A stretch of DNA of 64,000 nucleotides from Bog-473 sp963838835 (GTDB lineage Bacteria > Actinomycetota > Acidimicrobiia > Acidimicrobiales > RAAP-2), in assembly GCA_963838835.1 (NCBI GenBank), contig CAWITA010000024.1, forward strand, positions 1 to 64,000, read 5' to 3'. Positions 8,639-15,934 of this stretch are shown here, in pieces. The translations under genes and the position numbers were made by a program. The notes beneath the pieces were generated by a model, which was given only the letters and a program-made list of their open reading frames with translations, was not told the origin of the DNA and searched no databases. The stretch's first letter is position 1. Each line of letters starts with the position of its first letter.

Positions 8639-10015
8639 ATGCGTCCGTTGCACAACGTGTTGCTAAGTGCCGTCGCAGGCCTGCCGTTCGTCCTGGTCGG
8701 GGCTGCGGCAACCACGGCGGGGGCGTCTCCGGCGCCAATCACCATCGCGTACATCACTGATCTGACGGGCGAGGGGGCGTCGGAGAACGGAACATCGCCT
8801 GCCGGCTTCGAGGCCCGGCTCGATCTGCAGAATGCCGAAGGCGGCGTGAACGGGCACAAGCTCGTGCCCCTCGTCATCGACGATCAGACGAGCCCGTCCG
8901 AGATCGCGACCGCCGTGCAGGAGGCTGACTCGAAGGCGCTTGGGATCGTCTCCCAGAGTCCGCTCTTCTTCCTCGCCGCCAAGTACCCGCAAGAGACGGG
9001 GGTGCCCGTGACGGGTACCTATGATGACGGGCCCGAGTGGGGCACTCAGCCGTACACGAACATGTTCGCGTCCGACGCGGGCAGCGTGGACCCGAAGTAT
9101 CCGGCAAACACATTGGTAGCGAACATCCTGAAGGAACATGGGGGCACGGTTCTTGGCGCCTACGGTTACGGCATCTCGCCGACGTCGAGCCGCTCTGCGA
9201 TCGGCGACGCGGATGCCTTCCAGCACGCGGGCCTCAAGGTGGGCGTGCTGAACACGACGATTCCGTTCGGCAGCGTCGCCTTCACCAGCGACGCGCTCGT
9301 CGCCAAGCAGGACAACATAAACGCGCTGGTGCCGTCGCTCGACGACAACTCGAACTTCGCGCTGGCCGAAGCGCTGAAGCAGGCTGGAGTGAAGCTGAAG
9401 GCGGTGCTCTTCGCCACCGGATACGAGCCGGATGTGATCAACTCGCCGGCCTGGAGCGCCCTGCAGGGAGACTATTTCCTGTCCCTGTTTCGGCCCTGGC
9501 TACTGCCAAATGCGGGCACGGAGCAAATGCAGGCCGCCATGGAGAAGCACGCGCATTTCACTAAGAGCGACTTCCCGAGCTTCGGGCAGTACCAGGCCTG
9601 GGCGGGGGCTGACCTCATGATCAAGGGCCTGGAGCTGGCGGGGAAGAACCCGACGCGGGCCAACGTCATCACGGACCTCCGGGGTCTGAAGTCCTACACC
9701 GCAAACGGCCTCCTTCCAAACCCGATCAACTACTCCACGATCTTCGGGCACGATCTGCCCCACCAGTGCGCGTGGGTCGTGGAGGCGGAGAAGAACGGAT
9801 TTGTGCCCGTGTCGTCGCAGCCAACCTGCGGGATGGACATCCCGGGCACCTCGGACGGCGAGCTCGTCGTCTTGAGGGTCGAGGCGCGAGGTTCTCCTAG
9901 AAAGCCGGGAACTCAGCCTGCCCCGTTCGCCGGGACGGTGAGCAGTTATTACCTCGGGCATAGCTCGCGAGATTGTGAAGGGGTCCCTGCCCAGAACCTG
10001 AGTCCTCCACCCTAG
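8639..10015 (+). CDS. ABC transporter substrate-binding protein (branched-chain amino acid / LivJ-like)
   Basis: A 458-residue secreted binding protein. The ATG at 8639 is chosen because CAAGGGAGGGAAG lies immediately before it, and because it opens a signal peptide (MRPLHNVLLSAVAGLPFVLV to TAGASPA). The mature part starts ITIAYITDLTGEGA, the beginning of periplasmic-binding-protein type I domains. No permease or ATPase of this transporter is in the window, so it is an orphan here. With the CoA-transferase upstream it probably captures the acid substrate of the pathway. The last 50 or so residues after CGMDIPGTSDG look unlike the family and could be read-through past a lost stop. Confidence 0.8.
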   Translation: MRPLHNVLLSAVAGLPFVLVGAAATTAGASPAPITIAYITDLTGEGASENGTSPAGFEARLDLQNAEGGVNGHKLVPLVIDDQTSPSEIATAVQEADSKALGIVSQSPLFFLAAKYPQETGVPVTGTYDDGPEWGTQPYTNMFASDAGSVDPKYPANTLVANILKEHGGTVLGAYGYGISPTSSRSAIGDADAFQHAGLKVGVLNTTIPFGSVAFTSDALVAKQDNINALVPSLDDNSNFALAEALKQAGVKLKAVLFATGYEPDVINSPAWSALQGDYFLSLFRPWLLPNAGTEQMQAAMEKHAHFTKSDFPSFGQYQAWAGADLMIKGLELAGKNPTRANVITDLRGLKSYTANGLLPNPINYSTIFGHDLPHQCAWVVEAEKNGFVPVSSQPTCGMDIPGTSDGELVVLRVEARGSPRKPGTQPAPFAGTVSSYYLGHSSRDCEGVPAQNLSPPP

Positions 10016-10295
10016 GGCAGCACTGGTGCAGCCCTATGCAGCTGCACTGATCAACTGAGATACGTTGCAGCGAAGTAAACACCTTCGCCAAAGTACGCCG
10101 GGTAGGTGAGACAGTTCCGACGAACCGGAGAGAATCGCAGAGTGAAGACCTCTTTCGGCAAGCGGACCGCGTGGCCTTCGAGTTCGGCCCGGTCTCGCCC
10201 TGACTACAAAGGTGGAACTCTTCGCTCCATACCGAGGTACGGTTGACGCGGCCTGAAGACGTGCCGCTGGCTACGGGGTATTTGGGGGGTATTGG
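10016..10295. other. Intergenic region with a small hairpin
   Basis: There is no convincing gene in this 280-bp gap. GTGCAGC at 10026-10032 and GCTGCAC at 10041-10047 form a 7-bp stem with an 8-base loop just after the binding-protein stop. It could end transcription, but there is no T-run. The stretch before the next gene (10270-10295) is G-rich, with TTTGGGGGG serving as a poor ribosome site for the ATG at 10296. Confidence 0.35.
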
Positions 10296-11750
10296 ATGAC
10301 ACACTCTTTACGCGGGGCATGCCGAGCCGCCCTGACTGCGTTGGCTATGACACTTGGAGTAACGGGTGCGGGATTGGCCGGTCAGATTTCGATCGTGTCG
10401 GCGCCAGCCTCTGCGGAGACCTCGACCCAAGGCGACGCACCCAATGGCGGACAACCAGCTCAGCTCAGCGGCCCCATCGAGCCCGCTGACGCCGCGTATC
10501 TAATCGCCGGAGCCTGGGGACCCTCCCTCAAGGCCGCCGGTTATGAGCAGCGCGAGTATTTCGCGTCGGGGACGGCGTACTCCTACCAGGCGACCGGACC
10601 CGAGAACAACGCGGGAACGTGGAAGGTCGCTCCCGCTACCAGCGCGCTTTACCGCACTCGAATCGTGGTGCGCATGCCGACAAATCCATCGCGGTTCAAC
10701 GGGACGGTCGTCGTGGAGTGGCTGAACGTCAGCGGAGGCGGGGATGGCGCTGTCGACTCGGTGTACTTGTCACCAGAGTTGGAACGAGCGGGGTTTGCCT
10801 GGGTGGGCGTCTCAGCGCAGCAGGTGGGAATCGACAACCTGCGCCAAAAGGATCCGGCGCGCTATGGCTCACTGATGGATCCGGGGGACCAGTACTCCTA
10901 CGACATCTACACCCAGGCCGCCCGAGCCCTGCTCGTCGGTGGCCACGCGAACCCCCTGGCCCCACTGCACCCCAAGCGGCTGTTGGCGGTGGGTGAGTCC
11001 CAGTCGGCGCTCTACCTGACCACCTACATCGACGCCATTCAGCCCCTCTACCATGTGTTCGACGGCTTCTTAGTGCACAGTAGGGCCGGGGGAGCAGTGG
11101 GGATCCCCGGTGCATCACCGAGCGGCAGCTTCGGTGGCGACGTCCACATCCGCACCGACATCGGCGTCCCGGTGCTCATGATGATCACCGAAACAGATGA
11201 GACTTTCGGGGGGTACTACCAGGCCCGTCAGCCCGACACGCGCTTCATCAGGCTCTGGGACGTCGCCGGCGCCTCTCACGCAGACTCCTACATCGTCACG
11301 CCTCAGTCGCTCAAATCTCTTGGCTGCACCTCGGTCGACGAGGCACCAAGTCATTTCATCTTTGAAGCCGCCCTCTCCGCCATCAATACCTGGATGGTCA
11401 CCGGTTCGCCGCCGCCGTCGGCGCCTCGTATGGAGGTCCAGGTCGTTGACGGCACGCCTACGGTGCAGACCAACACCAGCGGAACGGCGATCGGTGGCAT
11501 CCAGGGTCCGTGGGAACGGGTGCCGATTGCGGCCTATTCGAACACCACACCCCCCGGATCGGCCGGGTTCTGCGTCCTGTTCGGGTCGACTCGTCCCTTC
11601 AGCGAAGCGCAGCTCAAATCCCTGTATGGGACCAAGTCGTCTTACCTGAAGGCATACACGACGGCGACGGACGAGGACATCAAGGCGGGATACATCCTTC
11701 CGGCCGACAAGGCTCAAGTGCTCGCCTTCGCCAAACAGGTCCAGTTCTAA
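10296..11750 (+). CDS. Secreted alpha/beta hydrolase domain-containing protein
   Basis: A 484-residue exported protein. The N-terminus has a signal peptide (TALAMTLGVTGAGLAG, then APASAE as a likely cleavage area). The body resembles the large alpha/beta-hydrolase domain family of actinobacteria, with the nucleophile elbow GESQSA at about residues 232-237. VPVLMMITETDE (about 291-302) probably carries the acid residue, and ASHAD (about 329) the histidine. It may cleave an ester outside the cell, feeding the catabolic genes upstream. Codon use is distinctive: 15 of the first 30 codons after the start end in A or T, against none in the transglutaminase gene at 32386. The IS element begins two bases after its stop. 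Confidence 0.75.
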   Translation: MTHSLRGACRAALTALAMTLGVTGAGLAGQISIVSAPASAETSTQGDAPNGGQPAQLSGPIEPADAAYLIAGAWGPSLKAAGYEQREYFASGTAYSYQATGPENNAGTWKVAPATSALYRTRIVVRMPTNPSRFNGTVVVEWLNVSGGGDGAVDSVYLSPELERAGFAWVGVSAQQVGIDNLRQKDPARYGSLMDPGDQYSYDIYTQAARALLVGGHANPLAPLHPKRLLAVGESQSALYLTTYIDAIQPLYHVFDGFLVHSRAGGAVGIPGASPSGSFGGDVHIRTDIGVPVLMMITETDETFGGYYQARQPDTRFIRLWDVAGASHADSYIVTPQSLKSLGCTSVDEAPSHFIFEAALSAINTWMVTGSPPPSAPRMEVQVVDGTPTVQTNTSGTAIGGIQGPWERVPIAAYSNTTPPGSAGFCVLFGSTRPFSEAQLKSLYGTKSSYLKAYTTATDEDIKAGYILPADKAQVLAFAKQVQF

Positions 11751-11751
11751 C

Positions 11752-12622
11752 GGCTGGGGGCACTGTTGCGTTGACCGCGACCCCGCTCGGTCGCAGCAGG
11801 GTTCATGCCCGGGCCGTGGCTGAACGAGGCTGTCGGGATGAAGCGTCGTCGTCTCATCCGACCCATCCAGCCGCAAAAGTCAGCGTTCGCTGGGTTCTGG
11901 TTCCCGCCCGCGATCATCGTGATGGCCGTGCGGTGGTACCTGCGCTACGGACTGTCGTACCGAGATCTGGAAGAACTGCTCGCCGAACGTGGCATCGAGG
12001 TCGACCATGTGACCCTCTTCCGGTGGGTTCAGCGGTTCACGCCCGAACTCATCGAGGCGGCGCGGCCACGTCGCCATCGGGTTGGTGGCCACTGGTTCGT
12101 CGATGAGACCTACGTGAAGGTCTCGGGGTTCTGGCGATACGTCTATCGAGCTGTTGACCAATACCGCCAGGTCATCGATGCCTTCGTGTCCAAGAGGCGA
12201 GATATCAAGGCCGCCACGACGTTCTTCGCCAGGGCCATCGGCAGCCATGGTGGACCAACTGCGGTCACCACGGACAGGGCCCACGACCCTGGTACGAGTC
12301 GTTGCCGACCTCCTACCGGATGCTCGTCACGACACCTCCCAGTACGCCAACAACCGGGTCGAAGCGGACCACGGACGGCTGAAGGCAAGACTTCGACCGA
12401 TGCGAGGTCTCAAACGAGACCGGACCGCCGGCGTCGTGATCCGAGGTCACGCATTCATCCAGAACCTGCGGCGAGGCCACTACGAACTTGGGGTCGATGT
12501 CCTTCCGGGACTGATGATTCTTGCAGCGTTCGACGAGCTCGCTCAAGTGATCTAAGAGGCAAGCCTCACCGAGGCCGGCCAGCGGCGCTTGTCGATACAA
12601 CAACGCAATAGTGCCCTCAGCC
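11752..12622 (+). mobile_element. IS6-family insertion sequence
   Basis: The left end (11752-11773) and the right end (12601-12622, reverse complement) match at 20 of 22 positions and contain GGGCACTGTTGCGTTG and GGGCACTATTGCGTTG. These resemble the GGCACTGTTGCAAA tips of IS26-like elements. The element is about 871 bp and encodes one transposase. The 8-bp flanks (gttctaac and tgtgcgtg) do not match, so no target duplication remains. It abuts the hydrolase stop on one side and a MITE-like element on the other. Confidence 0.82.
11805..12555 (+). pseudogene. IS6-family transposase, frameshifted
   Basis: DDE transposase of the IS26/IS6100 type. The N-terminal part includes YRDLEELLAERGIEVDHVTL, the first catalytic Asp in HWFVDETYVKV and the second in VTTDRA. 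At about 12275 the frame is lost. The next frame continues LVRVVADLLPDARHDTSQYA and carries the catalytic Glu in NNRVEADHGRLK, ending at 12555. All three acidic residues are therefore encoded but in two frames, so the element is inactive unless the break is an assembly error. Programmed frameshifting is not expected in IS6 elements. Confidence 0.82.
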
Positions 12623-12834
12623 TGTGCGTGCCGAAAACGTCATCTGGCCTCGTGACCTGGATCAACGTTTGAGGCTGTTGGAACCTTCCGTCGATGATCT
12701 GGCTGTGGATTCGCAGGATCCCACTGCAGGTAACACCGGCGCAGTAGCAGTCACACCGTGGTGGGACTCCGTTATGACAGCGAGGTGCGTCGTCCCAGCT
12801 CAGCTGACCGGATGACGTTTTCGGCACGCACAGG
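12621..12834. repeat. MITE-like element with 27-bp terminal inverted repeats
   Basis: The left repeat at 12621-12647 and the right repeat at 12808-12834 are inverted copies with one mismatch in 27 bp. The core is GTGCGTGCCGAAAACGTCAT. The 160-bp interior has only short open frames with no recognisable domain. This is the layout of a non-autonomous miniature element mobilised by a transposase in trans, or of an IS with its gene deleted. Its left tip overlaps the IS6 right end by two bases. No matching full-length element is in the window. Confidence 0.6.
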
Positions 12835-12962
12835 GTCCCTCGCCGGTGACCGCGGAGCGGTCGACCGGTCCGCCGATCTAGCCGACTCTCGAAGCACCGC
12901 AGGATCTTCAGGGCACGATTCGTCGCGCCCCAAGCTCAGAAGTCCAATATCGACTGACGCGG

Positions 12963-12989
12963 AACCGCCGGCCCGAGGGCCGGCGGTTT
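12963..12989. terminator. Rho-independent-type terminator hairpin
   Basis: AACCGCCGGCC and GGCCGGCGGTT form an 11-bp GC-rich stem with a tiny loop, followed by TTTCGTC on the plus strand. On the minus strand it lies about 100 bases beyond the ssrA 3' end. It could terminate ssrA or transcription from the island side. The stem is symmetrical, so direction cannot be decided. Confidence 0.6.
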
Positions 12990-13000
12990 CGTCATCATGG

Positions 13001-13098
13001 GGTGGCGGACGAGCATTGAACTCATCGCCACCTCCAACAAGGCACTTTCATGAACACTCGGCGTGCTCTTTCATGAACATGCCCTCTTGGAGGTGGCG
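13001..13098. repeat. Repeat cluster at the ssrA 3' end (possible attachment-site remnant)
   Basis: Three overlapping signals are visible. CGCCACCTCCAA at 13026-13037 is a perfect inverted copy of TTGGAGGTGGCG at 13087-13098, which is the tmRNA 3' end. CTTTCATGAACA occurs as a direct repeat at 13045-13056 and 13068-13079. GGTGGCGG at 13001-13008 repeats in the same orientation at 13092-13099. The arrangement resembles an integrase att region. No integrase gene is in the window, so this is inference. Confidence 0.4.
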
Positions 13099-13440
13099 GG
13101 AATCGAACCCGCGTCCTTCGGCTTCGCAGTAGGCCTTCTCCGAGCGCAGCCGGCATCAGATTGTCGGGGGCGGCACCTCTGCCGGCGGCAGTGCCGCCCC
13201 GTAACCAACGGATGTGTCCTCAGTGTTCAGTTGGTGTGAGCCACTGAGTAAGCCCTACGAGATGACGCCCAAGATCCGATCCGTAGGGCTGGGACCGGTT
13301 GGACGTCGCTACCTAAGCAGCGAGCGCTAGCGCTGGTTGAGCGTTGGCGTTTGTTTTTGGTTCCGGCTCTTTAGCGTGGTTCCGGAGACCACGGCTCGCT
13401 TCTCCCACCTTGACGACCGAAGTCGAAGCCAATCACCCCC
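13088..13440 (-). ncRNA. ssrA: Transfer-messenger RNA (tmRNA)
   Basis: The 5' end at 13440 begins GGGGGTGATTGGCTTCGAC, and the 3' end at 13088 closes with GGTTCGATTCCCGCCACCTCC plus the discriminator A. GGGGGTG pairs with CACCTCC as the acceptor stem. CCA is not encoded (the genome reads aaga). The tag reading frame is at 13313-13348: GCC AAC GCT CAA CCA GCG CTA GCG CTC GCT GCT TAG, giving ANAQPALALAA, with the hydrophobic ALAA end recognised by proteases. It rescues ribosomes stalled on broken mRNAs together with SmpB, encoded just upstream on the same strand. Confidence 0.93.
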
Positions 13441-13527
13441 TGCATGGGTTTCTTGCCGACCGCGTTGATCGGTCCCGCCATTCTACGACGTATCGGCCGC
13501 CCCGCCGACGAGCCGGGGAACAGGGCC

Positions 13528-14049
13528 TCACCCGACCCAGCGGCCCATCTCCTTGGCGGCCCGAGCCGCCTCCTGCTCGGCGTCACGGGCTTTGATCACG
13601 TTGCGTTTGTCGTAGAGGCGCCGACCCTTGGCGAGCGCCAGTTGCACCTTCGCCTTACCGTCGCGGAAGTACAGCGAGATCGGGATGAGGGTGAGCGACT
13701 GCTGCTGGGTCCTGCCGAGCAGCTCGTCGATCTGGTCCCGGTGCAGGAGCAGCTTGCGCTTGCGGTCGGGCTCGTGCGCGCCAACGCCGGTGGCGAACTG
13801 CCAGGGCGGGATGTGCAGTTGGAAGAGCCACATCTCGCCGTCGTCCACCCGCGCGTAGGCCTCGTTCAACTGCGCCTTGCCTTCCCGGAGCGACTTCACC
13901 TCAGAGCCCTGGAGCACGATGCCCGCCTCGAAGGTCTCGACGAGGTCGTACTCGCGCCGGGCGCGACGGTTCGTGGCGACGGTGCGGTCGCCGCTGCGCT
14001 CCTCGCGGGCGGCCGCCCGCTTGGCGATCTGCTTCTTCGCCCTGGCCAT
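13528..14049 (-). CDS. smpB: SsrA-binding protein SmpB
   Basis: A 173-residue tmRNA partner that delivers tmRNA to stalled ribosomes. The conserved core includes ATNRRARREYDLVETFEAGI and LQGSEVKSLREGKAQL, and the C-terminal tail has LAKGRRLYDKR followed by a basic/acidic helix. The start at 14049 (MARAKKQIAK) is chosen over the upstream in-frame codon at 14073 because it matches the usual short N-terminus. The gene sits immediately upstream of ssrA on the same strand, the common bacterial order. It is divergent from the mec-cysO-cysM operon. Confidence 0.95.
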   Translation of the reverse strand: MARAKKQIAKRAAAREERSGDRTVATNRRARREYDLVETFEAGIVLQGSEVKSLREGKAQLNEAYARVDDGEMWLFQLHIPPWQFATGVGAHEPDRKRKLLLHRDQIDELLGRTQQQSLTLIPISLYFRDGKAKVQLALAKGRRLYDKRNVIKARDAEQEAARAAKEMGRWVG

Positions 14050-14075
14050 GAGGGGTACGAGGGTACCCTTCACGG

Positions 14076-14510
14076 GTGCTCCGCCTGTCCCGCGCCATGT
14101 ACATGGAGATGGTGGCCCACTGCCTGGCCGGTCTGCCCGACGAGGCGTGTGGCCTCCTGGTCGGGTCCTATGGCGGGGACGAGGCGACCCAGCTGTTCGT
14201 CACGGCCAACGCGGCCGCATCGGCCATCGTCTACGAGATCGATCCCAAGGAGATGTTGCGAGTCGACCGGGCCGCCCAGGGTCTCGGTGCCGACATCATG
14301 GGGGTCTTCCACTCCCACACCCATACCGACGCCTATCCCTCACCGACCGACGTGGCCCAGGCCACCGATCCCGGGTGGCACTACGTACTCGTCTCGCTGC
14401 GGGACCCGCATCCCGTGGTGCGCAGCTACCGGATCCGGGGCGGGGAGATCACCGAGGAGCCGGTCGACGTGCCGGGTCTCGAGGTCCTCGGACTCGGACT
14501 CGGCGAGTAA
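14076..14510 (+). CDS. mec: Mec-type JAMM metallopeptidase (CysO-cysteine peptidase)
   Basis: A 144-residue zinc-dependent JAB1/MPN+ protease. The full JAMM motif is visible: E23 in PDEACG, H79-x-H81 in HSHTHTD, S89 and D92. In the known mycobacterial pathway this enzyme releases cysteine from the CysO-cysteine thiocarboxylate adduct. The GTG at 14076 starts the domain directly. It is followed after 106 bases by the ubiquitin-like carrier gene and then by cysM, which fixes the assignment. The 26-bp divergent gap to smpB must contain or overlap promoters for both. Confidence 0.92.
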   Translation: MLRLSRAMYMEMVAHCLAGLPDEACGLLVGSYGGDEATQLFVTANAAASAIVYEIDPKEMLRVDRAAQGLGADIMGVFHSHTHTDAYPSPTDVAQATDPGWHYVLVSLRDPHPVVRSYRIRGGEITEEPVDVPGLEVLGLGLGE

Positions 14511-14544
14511 GGGCCTGGGGCGGGCCTTGTAGAATCGTTACCGG

Positions 14545-14565
14545 ATCAGTCAACAATTAGCTGAC
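14545..14565. promoter_or_regulatory. AT-rich imperfect palindrome in the mec-cysO gap
   Basis: TCAACAATTAGCTGA at 14550-14564 sits inside an otherwise very GC-rich 106-bp gap, with arms TCAAC and GCTGA paired at four of five positions. An outer TCAG at 14546-14549 pairs with the CTGA at 14561-14564. It may be a regulator site or part of an internal promoter for cysO-cysM. Rrf2-type cysteine regulators use AT-rich palindromes, which is only an analogy here. Confidence 0.3.
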
Positions 14566-14616
14566 CAGCCCGAATGCGGCGGGTGAGCACCCGAGGAGCA
14601 CGAGCGAGGAGGCCCC

Positions 14617-14892
14617 GTGGCCGTCGAAGTCCGCCTACCAACCGTCCTGCGCAGCCACGCCGGGGGGGCGGCCGCCGTGAGCGTCGAGGGAACCACCATC
14701 GGCGAGGTCCTCTCCAAGCTGGTGGCCGAGTACCCGGGCATGGTCGGCCAGGTGCTTTCGGACGAGGGCTCATTGCACAAGTTCGTGAACGTCTACGTCG
14801 ACGACGACGACGTGCGCTACCTCCAGGGCCTCGAGACGCCGGTCCCCGCCGGGGCCGAGGTCTCGATCCTGCCGGCCGTGGCGGGGGGTTGA
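14617..14892 (+). CDS. cysO: CysO-type ubiquitin-like sulfur-carrier protein (ThiS/MoaD family)
   Basis: A 91-residue beta-grasp protein ending in VAGG. The exposed C-terminal Gly-Gly would be converted to a thiocarboxylate and serve as the sulfur donor to CysM. The start is GTG at 14617 with GAGGAGG shortly upstream. The stop is 21 bases before cysM. The carboxylate-activating MoeZ-type enzyme is not in the window. Confidence 0.92.
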   Translation: MAVEVRLPTVLRSHAGGAAAVSVEGTTIGEVLSKLVAEYPGMVGQVLSDEGSLHKFVNVYVDDDDVRYLQGLETPVPAGAEVSILPAVAGG

Positions 14893-14913
14893 GGTCGTGC
14901 GGAGGCGGGATCC

Positions 14914-15882
14914 ATGACGCTCTACTCGTCGGTGCTCGACCTCATCGGGAACACGCCGCTGGTCGACATCAGCGCGCTGAGCCCGAACCCGTCGGCGCGT
15001 CTGTACATGAAGCTGGAGGGGCAGAACCCGGGCGGCTCGGTCAAGGACCGGGTGGCGCTGTCGCTCATCGAGGACGCCGAGCGGTCCGGCGTGCTGGTTC
15101 CCGGCCAGCCGGACCAGGTCCTGCTGGAACCGACGTCGGGGAACACCGGCATCGGTCTGGCGATGATCTGCCGGGTCAAGGGCTACACGCTGAAGGCGGT
15201 CCTGCCGACCAACGTGTCGGTCGAGCGCCGCCAGCTCCTCGAGCTGTGGGGCGCCGAGATCATCGAGTCGCCCGGCAGCGAAGGTTCGAACGGTGCGGTG
15301 AAGATGGCCCGAGCCCTGGCGGGCGAGCACCCCGAGTGGGTGTTCCTGTATCAATACGGCAACCCGGCCAACCCGAGGGCGCACTACGAGGGCACCGGCC
15401 CCGAGATCCTGCGGGACTGCCCGGGCGTGACGCACTTCGTCGCCGGACTCGGGACCTCGGGCACGCTGTTGGGTGTGGGCCGGTTCTTACGGGAGAAGCT
15501 GGGTGATCGCGTCTCCATCTGGGCCGTGGAGCCGCCGGCAGGGGAGATGGTCGACGGTTTGCGCAACCTCGACGACGGCTACATCCCACCCATCTTCGAG
15601 GAGCTCGGGGGCGCCGAGCTCCTGGACCGCAAGACCGTGGTGCGGCCCCGCGAGTCCATCGAGTGGACCCGGCGGTTGACCGAAGTGGGGATCTTCGCCG
15701 GGATCTCGACCGGCGCGGCGCTGGCCGGTGCCGTCAAGTGCGCGTCGTCCGTGCCCGCGGGGGAGCCGGTGTCCATCGTGGTGGTGTCGGCCGACGGCGG
15801 GTGGAAGTACCTCTCGACGGGGGCCTGGACCGGCGACCTCGACGAAGTGACCGAGCGGGCCAAGGAGATCATCTACTTTTAG
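14914..15882 (+). CDS. cysM: Cysteine synthase CysM (CysO-dependent)
   Basis: A 322-residue PLP enzyme of the cysteine synthase family. The PLP lysine is K44 in NPGGSVKDR, and the cofactor-phosphate/substrate loop TSGNTG is at about residues 74-79. It has the shorter C-terminus typical of CysM, ending KEIIYF. By analogy with the mycobacterial enzyme it uses O-phosphoserine and the CysO thiocarboxylate to build CysO-cysteine, which Mec then cleaves. This route resists oxidants better than the free-sulfide route. It is the last gene of the mec-cysO-cysM operon. Confidence 0.92.
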   Translation: MTLYSSVLDLIGNTPLVDISALSPNPSARLYMKLEGQNPGGSVKDRVALSLIEDAERSGVLVPGQPDQVLLEPTSGNTGIGLAMICRVKGYTLKAVLPTNVSVERRQLLELWGAEIIESPGSEGSNGAVKMARALAGEHPEWVFLYQYGNPANPRAHYEGTGPEILRDCPGVTHFVAGLGTSGTLLGVGRFLREKLGDRVSIWAVEPPAGEMVDGLRNLDDGYIPPIFEELGGAELLDRKTVVRPRESIEWTRRLTEVGIFAGISTGAALAGAVKCASSVPAGEPVSIVVVSADGGWKYLSTGAWTGDLDEVTERAKEIIYF

Positions 15883-15934
15883 CGGCGTCGGGCTTCCGAG
15901 GCGGATGCCTGGGGCGTCGGCGCCGAAGATCGCT

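Noticed and set aside
9897..10304. A 135-codon minus-strand frame in the gap after the binding-protein gene
   Set aside because: No ribosome site, no family resemblance and overlap with the 3' end of a real gene.
11744..12630. Search for an 8-bp target duplication around the IS
   Set aside because: The flanks gttctaac and tgtgcgtg do not match, so no duplication is claimed.
12624..12815. Short open frame within the MITE-like element as a transposase remnant
   Set aside because: No catalytic motif or family resemblance; the inverted repeats explain the region better.
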